Shown in pieces: positions 1 through 12,375 of a DNA stretch of 64,000 bases (positions are counted from its first letter, which is position 1; each line of letters starts with the position of its first letter). Under the pieces are notes generated by a model that was given only the letters and a program-made list of their open reading frames with translations, was not told the origin of the DNA and searched no databases. Source of the stretch: Torymus aiolomorphi. Lineage: Eukaryota; Arthropoda; Insecta; Hymenoptera; Torymidae. Location of the stretch: positions 114,902,011 to 114,966,010 of the forward strand of contig CM070877.1 in NCBI GenBank assembly GCA_036365515.1, given 5' to 3'. The position numbers and the translations under genes are program-made.

Positions 1-421
1 TTTGCCCTTGATCGATTATCGACTTAACCTAACCTGACGACTCCGCGGTGCGGTGTCGCTACTTGTGGCATAATAATAAATATAGCTATATAGCGCTGCC
101 TCAATTTCACTTTTTACTATATTCTTTAGCAAAAATTCTCACAACAAGATAGCACTTTTATAAAAGAACAATTTTTGCTATATTGTATTGCAAAAGTTGT
201 TATATTGTGTATTAAAAATTCCCAAATACGTAGGAAAATTTAATTTATTTTGTATTAAATTCTAAAATAATAAATTTTTAGTATATAATGTATCAGTTTT
301 TACTCAAATTACTAATACTTTTTCAAGGATATTTATAGTAAATATTGTTAGATATGTGACAATTATTAAGGTAAATATAATAAAATTTATCATAAATCGG
401 ATATATCCTGCCGTTCCTATA
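1..421. other. AT-rich DNA without recognisable gene
   Basis: Mostly AT-rich sequence with no convincing reading frame. The first 70 bases are more balanced and hold a short run resembling CCTAACCT, too short to call telomeric. The stretch ends at the copia insertion site, where the 5-bp target AAATA sits at 422-426. Confidence 0.6.
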
Positions 422-426
422 AAATA

Positions 427-721
427 TGTTGCAGTAGAGGGATAAGGTGGTGCGGGTATATAGAAATTAAGTACAGTTCCCTCTTAGTAGTTAAGGTGTT
501 TATTTGAGTATGGAGCTTGCTCCTACAGCACACGAGCCTCTCGTGACGACCGCTTGTGGTCAACTAACTCTGCCTGGGAGACGCGACGCGTGGACGAGAA
601 AGAAGAGCAGCCGGAAAGAGAGAGTTAGACATTTGCATATACGCCCTCTCCTCCTTTTTTTTGTCTCTCTACATATAACAGAGCTCGCCATTGGTTGTCT
701 CATGCAAAAACTCTCTTAATA
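427..721 (-). repeat. Copia 3' LTR
   Basis: This is the downstream LTR in element orientation. It is nearly identical to 4974-5268 over 295 bp. The plus-strand reading frame inside it (504-719) is repeated in the other LTR and is a chance frame. The minus-strand side just inside the LTR (722-736) is purine-rich and fits a polypurine tract. Confidence 0.9.
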
Positions 722-757
722 CTTCCGCCGTTTTTTATCATGATTCAACCATACACG

Positions 758-3700
758 CTAGTCAGCTACTTCGGGACCATCTGACAATCCTATGCTCTGT
801 CGTAACCTAACGAAACGGTCTCTCGGTAGAGCTTTAGTAAGTATGTCTGCCTTTTGACATTCAGAGGAGACATACTCAACTTTCAATTCGTCACCTTGGC
901 ATTTCTCTCTCAAGTAGTGGTATCGAATGTCAATATGTTTCGTCCTTTTATGGAATTCAGGATTTTTAGCTAATTTTATAGCAATTTGGTTGTCTACAAA
1001 CAAAGTTGTGCTGGACTCATATTGACCTTCGATGTCACACATCAACTTTCGCAACCAGCAGAGTTCTTTTGCAGCTTTCGCAGCAGCTACATATTCAGAC
1101 TCTGTGGTGCTAAGTGTCACAAGTCTTTGGCGTTGTAAAGACCAGGTGACAGGGCCATTGCTTATACAAAAAATGTATCCTGTAGTGGACCTTCTGGTTT
1201 CAAGGTCACTTGCGTAGTCTGCATCAGAGTAGCCGATCAGAGTGCCACCATCCGTGCTTTTTCTGTATACAATGCTTAAATCTATGGTGCCTGCCAAGTA
1301 GGCAAATACTCGCTTCACTGCATGCCAGTGATTTAAGTTATGATTGTTGAGAAATTGGCTGAGCTTGCTTACGGCGAAAGCAATGTCTGGCCTTGACACA
1401 ATGGCAAGGTACATCAGTGACCCAATGGCTTCACGGTAAGGTAAGTTAGTCACACAGGGTTCATCGTCATCAGCTGGAAATAAGTTCACATTTGGATCAA
1501 CTGGCACACAGATAGCTTTGGCTTTGCTCATGCCAAACCTCTTAACAATTTCACAAATGTAGTTTCTCTGATTAATATACATACAGTTCTGATCACGATC
1601 TCGTCTGATTTGCATGCCAACAAAAAAACTGGCGTCTCCAGTGGTTATATCGTATTCTTTACTCAAATCAGCTAAGATTGCTCTCAGAACCTCGCTTGAC
1701 TTACATGCAAGTAAGCCGTCATCTACGAACAGCGCTAGAAACACTCTGCTCTCACTGTGCTCACCCACAAAAATGCACTTATCCGCCTCACATTCCTTAA
1801 AATTATATTTGTGCAAGAAAGTCTTAAATTGCATATTCCAGCACCGAGGTGCTTGTTTCAAACCGTACAAAGATTTTACGAGCATACACACTACATTCCT
1901 CATACTACTCTCATTCCCACCGGCACTTGCACTGACACTGTTTTCGACACTGACTCCTTCTGGCACCTCCATATAGATCTTCTCCTGTAATTTGCCATAC
2001 AGGAATGCAGAGCAGACGTCGAAAGACAGCATTTCCAAATCATCTTGAGTGACGATAGACAGCAATACTCGGAGCGAGTCATACCTGACTACAGGTGAGA
2101 AGGTCTCGTTGAAGTCTATCCCTTGTTGCTGCATGAAGCCACGTGCACACAGTCGTGCCTTGAAGTGGGGTGCTTCCTCTTCGCTACTTTGGATGACTTT
2201 GAAAACCCACTTGGAGTCTATGGTTCTCATATGATTCTCCCGTGGAATGAGTTTCCAAGTGCGGTTCTTGTAGTGAGCACTGAGTTCTTTGTTAATGGCC
2301 TTCCGCCATTCCCCAGCATGTGGGCCAGTAACAGCTTTCTGAAAGCTGTTGGGTGATTTAGAGATGACAAAATTTTCACTATACCTTGCTGGCCTTTTAA
2401 TCAATCCCCTTTCCCTGAATACTCTGGCTTGCTGCATTGGAGGTTCTATTGGCGCTGGTGGAATTATGTCCTCTTCAACTGCCTTCGCTTGTTGATCAGC
2501 CTCCTCGTTCTGCTGGTCCAATGCCCTGTCCATGTCAGCCTCATTGTCTTGGTTTTCACTGACAGGTTCGAAGATATCAGCCTCCTCTGCTGGTTTCTTA
2601 AGTACTGCAGTCTCCTCGCTGTCCTCCTTGAAAACAACATGCCTCCCGACGGTGACTTTCCTGGATGTGCAGTCGAACAGCCTGTAGTTGGACGAATTGT
2701 CCTCATACCCCACTACTACGGTCTTGGTTGCTCTCTTATCGAACTTGGTGGTGAGTTGCTTGGGCACATACTTGTAGGCGATACTCCGAAATACTCGGAA
2801 ATGGCTTAGGTCTGGCCTTTTGCTAGTCCAGATCTCGTACGGCGTTTTGATTTTGTCTCTGACATGTGTGGAGACTCTGTTCAGGAGGTAAACAGCAGTA
2901 TTAACTGCTTCCGCCCACAAATAACCTGGAAGGTCCTTAGAGTTGAGTAGTGTCCGAGCACATTCGATGATGGTGCGATTATCTCTCTCAGCACGTCCAT
3001 TCTGCTCCGGAGTGTAGGGAGCAGTGCGTTCATGAACAATGCCTTTGGACTGCATGTAGGTCCTCATGTTGTCGTTTACGTACTCGCGTCCGTTGTCGCT
3101 CCTCAGTACTCTCAGTGGCCTTCCGAATTTGTTGCAGATTTCTCGTTCATAGGTGACAAAGCGCTCGAACACATCGGCGTTGTGTTTGATAAAATAAACG
3201 TGCCTGTAGCCCGTGGCATCGTCCTTGAAGGTAACGAAAAAACGTGCTCCTCCTAGCGACGTCTCCTTCATTGGACCGTACACGTCTGAATGCACCATCT
3301 CCCCCGGCTCCGTGTTCCTCTCGACTTCCTTATTGAACGGGAGCTTGTGAGACTTGCCGAATTGACAGCTCTCACAAAAAAAATCTTTGCTCTCACTCAC
3401 TTTTACTCCGTTGACTACTTGTTTTGAAATAAGGTCCTTGATTGCGCGCATATTGATGTGACCTAATCTCTCATGCCAGGTTTTCATGTCTACTGCAGCT
3501 GCGTTGACTTCTTCGTGCACTGGTGCAATCGCTCGAAAAAACATTCGGTACACTGCGTTGGCCTGTTTTATACCACACGCGATTGCTTCTTCGTTGCGGT
3601 AAAATATCACAGAGTCTTTCTTAAACTGAATGTTTACATCTCGCGCCGTAGCTGCTCCTACGGAGTATAGATTTTTTCCCATGTCTGGTACATGGAGCCC

Positions 3701-4843
3701 ATTTTCTATCCGGGCCTCTCTCCAGTCGCCGTCAATTAGTCGTTCAACCCGGATGGTTCCCTCACCGGCCACTGCGCACTCGCGATTATCGCCGAGCACA
3801 ACGGTGCTGCCATCCCTCCTCGGATGATATTCGTCGAACCACTCCCTCCGAAAAGAGATGCGAGCAGAGGCGCCGCTGTCGGTATACCAGACCTCTCTCT
3901 GGTCGGTATTACAGAGTTTTTTCTTCTGTTCTGCAGACGGTTCCCAAACACGACCTTGCCGAAGATCACCTCGCTCGTGATTTGTTGTCAATGGCGGAGA
4001 CGTTGCTATAAGGGCACAGTTTTCCGTGTCGCTCGACCCCCTCTGAGATTCTCTTTGTTTGCGTGTCGGGCACTCGCGGGCATAGTGACCCCTCTCCTGA
4101 CACACATAACACTCAACGTCCTTCTTGGGCTTACGGTGTTTATCATCCTTATTCACCCTTGATGAGATTGATCCACCTTGCGTCACCTTTCTCGACGTTG
4201 CTGCTAGGGCCGCCGTCTCATCGTGAATTTCAGAGTCCATGTACGCCTCTTCTTCTATAAGACGTTCTTGTAGAAGCTCTATAGTTTGCCTTGCCGGTTC
4301 AACACTACACCACGCGGAGCGGAAATGCTTGTACTTTTGCGGTAGGCTCGCGAGAATTGTAGATATAACAACGACATCCGGGATGTTCTCGCCTAAATCC
4401 AATAGCTGCGCTGCCAAGTTTTGCAACTTGGACACATGTTGCACTACGGTGTCAGTACGTTCCATCCGGTGTTCGTGGAATCTCTGACTAAGTAAGAGTT
4501 TGTGAGATGCTGACCTTTGTTCATGTATTATTGCGAGTCTATCCCACATAGCTTTGGACAACGTGCACATGATGAGATTATCCATCTGTTGAGGTTCCAT
4601 CGCTGCTGACATGAGATACATCGCCTTGGCGTCATCTTTTATCCAGGTCTATAACAACCGTTCAGCTTCTTGTCGTGCTGCTGCGTCTCCTCCAGCGTTG
4701 GGTTCAACAGGTCTCGCTCTCCCTCCTGTCACCAGATCGAGCAGGTCGTTGGCTACAAGTGCTGCGGTGATCTGGAATTTCCAGTGTTTGGAGTTCTTGC
4801 CATCGAACTTTGTGAGGCCTCTCGCTGAGATTTCACCAGCCAT
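758..4843 (-). pseudogene. Copia gag-pol polyprotein, one in-frame stop
   Basis: One frame of about 1,361 codons encodes the whole retrotransposon polyprotein, interrupted only by a TAG codon at 4649-4651, 65 codons from the first ATG (4843). Downstream of that stop the frame is open for 1,287 residues from the ATG at 4621. Seen in that part: a CCHC zinc knuckle (about residues 170-185, CYVCQERGHYARECP), a DSGA aspartic protease site (about 248), the GAG-pre-integrase motif WHERLGH, a DDE integrase core, the RT motifs YGLKQAPRCW and LFVDDG, and a C-terminal RNase H with DADYASD and TGY. Order and length match Ty1/copia elements. The N-terminal 64 residues are the start of gag. Translation of the intact product would require readthrough of the stop or another, undamaged copy. 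The lesion could also be recent or a polymorphism. Confidence 0.93.
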
Positions 4844-4958
4844 CTTGATGCTCTGTCGTCCTCACTTGCCGTGCGCACCTCGCCTTTTTTTTTTTTTTTT
4901 TTTTTTTTCTTTTTTCTGTAGTATACCAGCACACACGCACTACTCTTTTCGTCCTGTG

Positions 4959-4973
4959 CCTGGGCCCATAACC
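4959..4973 (-). promoter_or_regulatory. Primer-binding site matching initiator tRNA-Met anticodon arm
   Basis: On the minus strand GGTTATGGGCCCAGG directly follows the 5' LTR. It is complementary to the anticodon-loop region of eukaryotic initiator tRNA-Met, which contains CUGGGCCCAUAACC. Drosophila copia is known to prime from such an internal tRNAiMet fragment rather than from the tRNA 3' end. The adjacency to the LTR is seen; the priming mode is inferred from that family knowledge. Confidence 0.85.
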
Positions 4974-5268
4974 TATTGCAGTAGAGGGATAAGGTGGTGC
5001 GGATATATAGAAATTAAGTACAGTTCCCTCTTAGTAGTTAAGGTGTTTATTTGAGTATGGAGCTTGCTCCTACAGCACACGAGCCTCTCGTGACGATCGC
5101 TTGTGGTCAACTAACTCTGTCTGGGAGACGCGACGCGTGGACGAGGAAGAAGAGCAGCCGGAAAGAGAGAGTCAGACATTTGCATATAGCGCCCTCTTCC
5201 CTTTTTTTTGTCTCTCTACATATAACAGAGCTCGCCATTGGTTGTCTCATCCAAAAACTCTCTTAACA
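4974..5268 (-). repeat. Copia 5' LTR
   Basis: This is the upstream LTR in minus orientation, 295 bp, nearly identical to 427-721. It should carry the element's promoter. A T-rich stretch (about 4884-4910) lies between it and the gag start. The apparent plus-strand frame at 5051-5266 duplicates the one in the other LTR and is not a gene. Confidence 0.9.
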
Positions 5269-5273
5269 AAATA

Positions 5274-6562
5274 TAGTAATTTTTATTAGATATATAATAC
5301 ATTTTATTATGACATTTGTCTCAGTGTAGTTTCAATAGTACACTGACTAGCTAAATTCTACGGAATTATGCCTTGTTTTTATATTACTGTGGTAAGAATA
5401 ACTTTGTTTTCCTTACAAGAATTAAATAATGTATAATGACTCAATTATGTATTATGATTATGTAGCCTTGAAGAGGGAGGATTATGCCTCCGAAACGTCG
5501 GCAGAAATAAAGAGTAACTTTTAACTCCAAGTGATGAATAGTCTTTTTTCCGACATTAAATAATTACAATTATCTAAACAAGTCGTCAGATTTTTCAACC
5601 CAAATATCTCACAGATACTATAACAAAAATGATCCACAAAATTTCTGAAAATTATCTCCGTAAAAATCGAAGGCCTGAAGTCGAGATTATATCAAATAAA
5701 TGTTTACAAATTAATTTTTTAATTAAAACACGTGGTGGCCGGTAAAGTTTCTTATTCTTATTCGGCATGGTCTCAATAACTGTTTTAAATAAAACTAGTA
5801 TAATATTTTATTGTAATAAGTATCTTGCCCATTTAATACAATTAATAAATAAAATTAATGAAATCGTATGAGCGTGCGTGTGTAAGAATGTGAGTGCGTG
5901 CGCGCGCTTGAGTGTAAATACATATATTGAATTTCATTATTTTATGTATTTATTATATTAAACTGGCACGATTCTCTCTACCATATAATAATCAAATAAA
6001 ATAAATTAAATTATTTGTGTGTGTCACATAATATCGTAGTAATTATAATATTTCTATTTCAATGAAACATAACTTTATTTTAAGAAGATTAGATCAAACG
6101 CGCGCTGCGCGCGCGGAGATGGACTGTGCTTTGAATACAATATTCAAAAATGGGAAAATAACCTTATAAGAAAAATATAAACAAACAACATTACATTGCC
6201 ATGCACATAGTTACAGCATGGCAACGCTTCCGACCAATCAGATTACGAATAAAACGTGAAATAACATAGCCATCAATTTTAATAAAGGGGATAAAATTAT
6301 AAAATATCTGAAATAAAAGTAAGTTCAATTGACGTTCATGAAAATAAAATAAAGTTATTTTAAGTAAAATAATAATTATAGAATAAATAATCTACGGCTG
6401 TTGCTTGAACGTCATTGCCTCAAATAAAATTAAAAAATGTCTATTAATCCACTGGTTATGTAATATCTTTATTATCTATAATCTTTAATCCTAACAATGT
6501 TAAAGTTGAAAAATCACAAGCTAACGAACAAGAGATAACTTTATATCATGTAACTATATGTA
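5274..6562. other. AT-rich DNA with one Penelope-end-like motif
   Basis: There is no coding region here. Visible items are a short TG/GC-rich microsatellite near 5872-5915, a small CG-rich palindromic patch near 6098-6118, and the motif at 5464-5505 listed separately. The distal part probably holds the 5' end of the decayed transposon whose coding remnant starts at about 6563, but I could not find its left terminus. Confidence 0.5.
5464..5505 (+). repeat. Hairpin with CTTGAAGA / CGAAAC flanks, Penelope-like terminal motif
   Basis: GGGAGG and GCCTCC form a short stem directly preceded by CTTGAAGA and followed by GAAACGTCGG. This stem-GAAAC layout resembles degenerate hammerhead-type cores reported at the ends of Penelope-like elements, and a Penelope RT fragment lies elsewhere in the window (28262-28765). 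The canonical CUGANGA core is not present, so a working ribozyme is unlikely. Confidence 0.35.
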
Positions 6563-7857
6563 GACTTTGAATATAAGAAACAGGCAGTGCAGTATTGGCA
6601 AAGTGGAAAAAGAAAGCCGTTATCCTTGACAAGTGTACAATCGAAGTATAGAAAAGTTACTTCCGATCGTCAATTGCGACGGTGGAAATTACAAGTTGAA
6701 GCAGGGGGTGCCAGAAAAACTATTCTATATGGAATAACAACTTATGTACTTCAAAAAGTTAAAGAAGCAATAGAATAAAAAATGACTCTGCCTGATATTG
6801 ATATAAAAAGATGAGCTCTCGTAAAGAAAGCAGAACTAAATATTCCGTGGTTTAAAGCTTCACATAGATGGATACAAATATTAAAAAAAAAAACATCACA
6901 TTGTTTCACGTAAAATAACAAAATTTATTACTATGTCATCTACACAGAAGGCAATAGAAGTAGAACAATACAAAGAAAATTTTGTTAACGATGTCAAAAA
7001 TCTCATTAAAGTACATGGTGCTCAAAACGTTTACAATTCTGATCAAAGTGGGTTCAATTTAGAGATACATAGTGATCGCATTCTTTGTTATGAGGAGATT
7101 AAAAATCTAGAAAACATCGTTCAGTCGGTATCTTCTACAACACATGTTACACTATTCAACCAACAATATCAGCAGAGGGACAGCTTATGTCCCCGTTATT
7201 TATAGTTTTGAAAGAGGCTCATGGGCAATTTGGACATAATGTAATGAAAACTTTATTCAAACCAGAAAATATATACGTAGAAGCATCAGCGTCTGGTAAA
7301 TTATCCAAGGAACTATTTCAAATTTGGATTCAAAATGTATTTTTGATTCACAGTGGGAATTCACCTATATTGCTATTAGTTCGTGGAGTGGAAAATGTGA
7401 AAACGCTTTAAAAGAAGCTTTACCGAAAGAGTCAAATCTTATATTGAAAACAATACCAAAAGGCACAACTGGTCAGATACAGCCTCTTGATGTATATGGT
7501 TTTCGATTATGGAAAAACTTTATAAGAAAATTATCAGACATAACACTTCTTATGAATTATGTTGCTAAATTACACGAGAGAAATAATATAATCAAACTAC
7601 AATCTCTAACCCATAATCAATTTTCTTCACCAAGATTTAAAAATGTTTTTAAATATGCCTGGTATAAAAGTGGATACCTAACGATAAAATGCCCAAGACA
7701 TCAAAATCCAGTAGATTTCTGTTTCCATACTCAAGAGGAACCAATTTGCGACATATGTGGAGGAATTGCAGTCACACGATGTGCATGGTGTAAAAAGCTA
7801 TTATGTTTTAAACATTTTTTCACAGATTATCATTATTGTCAAACGTATATTGAATAA
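6563..7857 (+). pseudogene. Decayed DDE_1 (pogo-like) transposase
   Basis: Pieces in three frames add up to a relative of the transposase at 55086-56678. The order is: an N-terminal DNA-binding part with DRQLRRW (6563-6778), a middle part with WFKASHRW followed by VYNSDQSGF holding the first catalytic Asp (6780-7205), a part with SGKLSKE (7187-7330), and a C-terminal part with TTGQIQPLD holding the last catalytic Asp, PRFKN and the cysteine-rich tail CDICGG...CAWCKK...HYCQTY (7324-7857). At least three frameshifts or stops break it, and the second catalytic region is scrambled around 7370-7400. It is therefore an inactive copy. The downstream units at 8110-9290 resemble the terminal repeat of the 5.6-kb element, which supports a common family. 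The left terminus was not found. Confidence 0.8.
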
Positions 7858-7860
7858 AAT

Positions 7861-8109
7861 TTGCAAATTCACCAATTTCTGTAATATTTATATATGTTAC
7901 ATTGACAAATCATCACATTGTACAAATTAATAAAAATGAAAAAAAGTTTTCGCTCATAATCTAGTAATAATAATGTTAATAGGGGTAGCCACCCCCACTA
8001 CAAATTAAAATATTTTTTATTTTTTTAACTTTTAATAGTAAATATGAGTCAAAATAAGCATTACAAAACTAAAAATCCAAAGGAATGTAGTGATTAATTT
8101 TTTTTAATC
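7861..8109. other. AT-rich 3' flank of the decayed transposase
   Basis: Non-coding sequence between the transposase remnant and the terminal-repeat-like units. It contains one GGGGTAGCCACCCC hairpin near 7982, a style repeated in the units that follow. Confidence 0.5.
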
Positions 8110-9290
8110 ACTAAAAGATAAGTAACTAAATAGGGGCAGCTTACCCGTTCTATGTGTTTTTTTAAACCTCGAAACAGGTCAACTATAATTTCTAATTTTC
8201 TTTACAACATGGCATTTTTTTTTACCAAATATGGCTCATCAAAACTTTGTTATTTCAAAAACAGTGTGAAAAAAATGTTATATTTACCCCCATAAAAATA
8301 GGGAGTGCAACCCCTTATCATTAAAACTGTGTCCAAATACTCGGCTTTTTATAAGAAACAAATAGGTGTTGGTTTCATTAAAAAATTCCGATTCCATCTC
8401 GAGATATTAAAAAAAACTGTTTTTGGGGGTGAAGTTTAAGGGTGGTTTTCACCCCCAGATGTCTTTCTCCACAGTTAAAAAAAAATACATGTCAAATATT
8501 TTTCGATACTCTAACCAGTCGCAAAGTTTCATGAAAATCGGAGGCAGACACTAACAAAAAGGTAATTAATTAAATTAGGGGTAATTCACCCCGTCAACGT
8601 GATTTTATTTTTAAATCTCGAAACAGGTCAACTATAATTTTCAATTTTCTTTAGAACATGGCAATTTTAATCAAATTTCGCTCATTAAAACATTTTTATA
8701 TCAAAAATACAAGGGAAAATATCATATTTACCCTTATAAAAAATAGGGGATGCAACCCCCAGCTTTAAAACTGTGCCAAAAAACTCGACTTTTCATAAGA
8801 AATAAATAGGTGTTGGTTTCATTAAAAAATTCCGATTCCATCTTGAGATATTAAAAAAAAACGGTTTTTGGGGGTGAACTTTAAGGGCGGTTTTCACCCC
8901 TTAGATATGTTTTTCCGCAGATAAAAAAAAATACGTGTTGAATATTTTTTGACACTCTACACTGAAAAAAATTTGGCACAGGAGCTGCCCCTGATGGTAT
9001 AACCTCTATGCCAAAAGGCGGAGCTGTGCGATCTCATAACTTGGCATAGCTCTTGCCCCGTAGCGGAGCTCTCCCATCCCAGCGCCGCACCGCTCATGCC
9101 CCCTTCGGTGTATGCGCGACACTAGTGGTAAGGTTAGATTAACCCGGCACATGAGCCATGCCGAAATTGGGAGCTCTCCCGTGCCAAACAGAAGGAGCGC
9201 TCCAGTACTATGAGGAAAGCAGCTCCTGTGCCAAATTTTTTTCAGTGTACTCATATGCGAAGTGTCATGAAAATCGGAGGCGGACACTAA
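8110..9290. repeat. Two tandem units resembling the transposon terminal repeat
   Basis: The block starting CTCGAAACAGGTCAACTATA occurs near 8167 and again near 8615. Each is followed by a CCCC/GGGG-flanked AT segment, a phrase on Cys-rich-free AAAAATTCCGATTCCATCT, and a GGGGGTGAA...GGTGGTTTTCACCCC tail. The spacing is about 450 bp once the MITE in the second unit is removed. The same order of motifs (flank of CCCTC...GGGATGCAACCC, TTAATAAGAAAC, an ATATC/AGATATATC phrase, GGGGGTAAAC) occurs in the right terminal repeat of the 5.6-kb element at 57770-58000, so these are probably duplicated, diverged termini of the element whose transposase is at 6563-7857. Confidence 0.65.
8960..9247. mobile_element. 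288-bp MITE with TA duplication
   Basis: Terminal inverted repeats of 29 bp match perfectly (start CACTGAAAAAAATTTGGCAC, end its reverse complement). TA flanks both ends (8958-8959 and 9248-9249). The tandem unit at 8500-8525 is a paralogous empty site: CTCTA followed by a related 13-base run, whereas here CTCTA is split by the insertion. There is no coding capacity. TA duplication and short length fit a Tc1/mariner-type MITE. The GC-rich interior differs from the AT-rich surroundings. Confidence 0.88.
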
Positions 9291-10139
9291 GTATCCTTTC
9301 CTTGTGAGTAAAAAAAGACGACAGCGAGAGAGAGAGAGAGAGAGATTCGGGTGTCTTTAAAGTTCGAGTAAAGTGAAACGCCTTAATGTGACAATATACA
9401 ATACTTAATTGTCTCTGGCGAGCGTATATGTATATTAAAAACCGCTGCCAATTCATTAGCCCGTACCTTCCTCAACCGCAATTTGTTGATTCCTTTAATT
9501 AATTTTTAATAACAAAATTTATAATTTTTTAAAAAATTTATTGCATAATTATAATTAAATTCATTTATGAATATTAAAAATTTTTAATTTTTAAATTTAT
9601 TTATTTATTTATTATTTATTTATATCAAATTTATATAAATTTTTAGCTGATAAATAAAGTTATCATTTGAAATAGAAGTAAAATATCTATATTTTATAAT
9701 AAAATAAATAGCTATCACGGTTGTTGTGTTATTAACAAAAACATGTCTTTTTTTATATTTCATAATTCATATTTTTTAAGAAAAAAAAAATTTATAGCTA
9801 TCATTGTTCTTTTGTTATTAACAAAAACGTGTTTTTTTAAAAAAGTTCATAACTCACAAATAAATTATAATAATGCAGAATATAATTCATTCATAATGCA
9901 TAATTCATAATTATAATACATTATAATAGATATAATTTTTAAGCATTTTAATTCATTTTCTATCTGATAACTACAAACAATTTTCGTAATATTTAAAAAA
10001 AAAATTGATTATTAATTTCTTAACTTATTAATTTATTATACATTTATTATAGTATATAATATGGGTTACTTTGATAAGATATAAATTCAACTTATCTTCT
10101 AATATGCTCCAATACTTCGATTTAGCTGAAGGAAAAACA
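9291..10139. other. AT-rich DNA with a short (GA)n tract
   Basis: A (GA)n run sits near 9325-9344. From about 9480 the sequence is very AT-rich with poly-A and poly-T runs and weak internal repetition (GTTATTAACAAAAACATGT near 9727 and a close variant near 9811). I see no gene. Confidence 0.5.
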
Positions 10140-12040
<1,901 letters not shown>

Positions 12041-12065
12041 ACGTATAAAATAAAAAATGAGAACG

Positions 12066-12072
12066 AAAAAAA
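12066..12072 (-). terminator. Pol III-type T-run
   Basis: Seven T residues on the minus strand, starting four bases after the tRNA-like unit. A run of four or more Ts is the usual RNA polymerase III terminator. Confidence 0.6.
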
Positions 12073-12075
12073 TAA

Positions 12076-12148
12076 CGGCCCAGGTCGGGATCGAACCGGC
12101 AACCTTCTGCATACCGGGCAGCTACGCTACCATTTGCGCCACTGGGAT
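12076..12148 (-). tRNA. tRNA-like Pol III unit, probably a pseudogene
   Basis: Read on the minus strand, 73 bases fold as a tRNA: acceptor ATCCCAG/CTGGGCC with 5 of 7 pairs (the two outer pairs are lost), D stem GCGC/GCGT with an AAATGGTA loop, anticodon stem GCTGC/GCAGA with 4 of 5 pairs, T loop TTCGATC with 4 of 5 stem pairs, discriminator G. Box A (TGGCGCAAATGG) and box B (GGTTCGATCCC) are good. Oddities: position 33 is C instead of the near-universal U, and the anticodon would be GGT, which eukaryotic tRNA-Thr genes normally do not use. I therefore favour a tRNA pseudogene or a tRNA-derived element. Its position between two LTR ends is notable. Confidence 0.6.
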
Positions 12149-12375
12149 GACGATCCTTTCCAGACTTTAACCGCTACTAATCGTTCTCAATTTTATTTGC
12201 TAAGTTCCCCCTGTCTGCATTATTTTTAGCCGAAACAGACAATATTATTTATCAATTGAAGGAAACGCCCGACGATTTATGTTAATTTAATAAGAGACTC
12301 TAACGGCTATTCATGGCGGAAGATAATAAATAAGGAAGGTAACTAACTTATCAATCACTTTTTTCTTTTATGTAT

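Larger units (their letters stand above)
427..5268 (-). mobile_element. Ty1/copia-type LTR retrotransposon, nearly full length
   Basis: A 4.84-kb element in minus orientation. Two LTRs of 295 bp (427-721 and 4974-5268) enclose one long gag-pol frame. The outer termini read TGTTGC and TTAACA, so the element has TG...CA ends, and AAATA occurs on both sides (422-426 and 5269-5273) as a 5-bp target-site duplication, the usual size for copia. The inner LTR ends differ slightly (TATTGC and TTAATA). A primer-binding site lies next to the 5' LTR, and a purine-rich tract (minus strand, about 722-736) next to the 3' LTR. High LTR identity and a single visible coding lesion suggest a fairly recent insertion. 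Class assignment comes from domain order: protease, integrase, reverse transcriptase, RNase H, with integrase before RT. Confidence 0.95.
12041..12375. other. Unique spacer between two converging LTRs
   Basis: These 335 bp separate the 3' ends of LTR copy A and copy B. They hold the tRNA-like unit at 12076-12148 with its T-run, and otherwise AT-rich sequence with no frame of note. I read this as the original host DNA into which the two LTR elements inserted from either side. Confidence 0.55.

Noticed and set aside
504..719. 71-codon frame repeated at 5051-5266
   Set aside because: It lies wholly inside both copia LTRs and runs opposite to the element; the repetition is that of the LTR.
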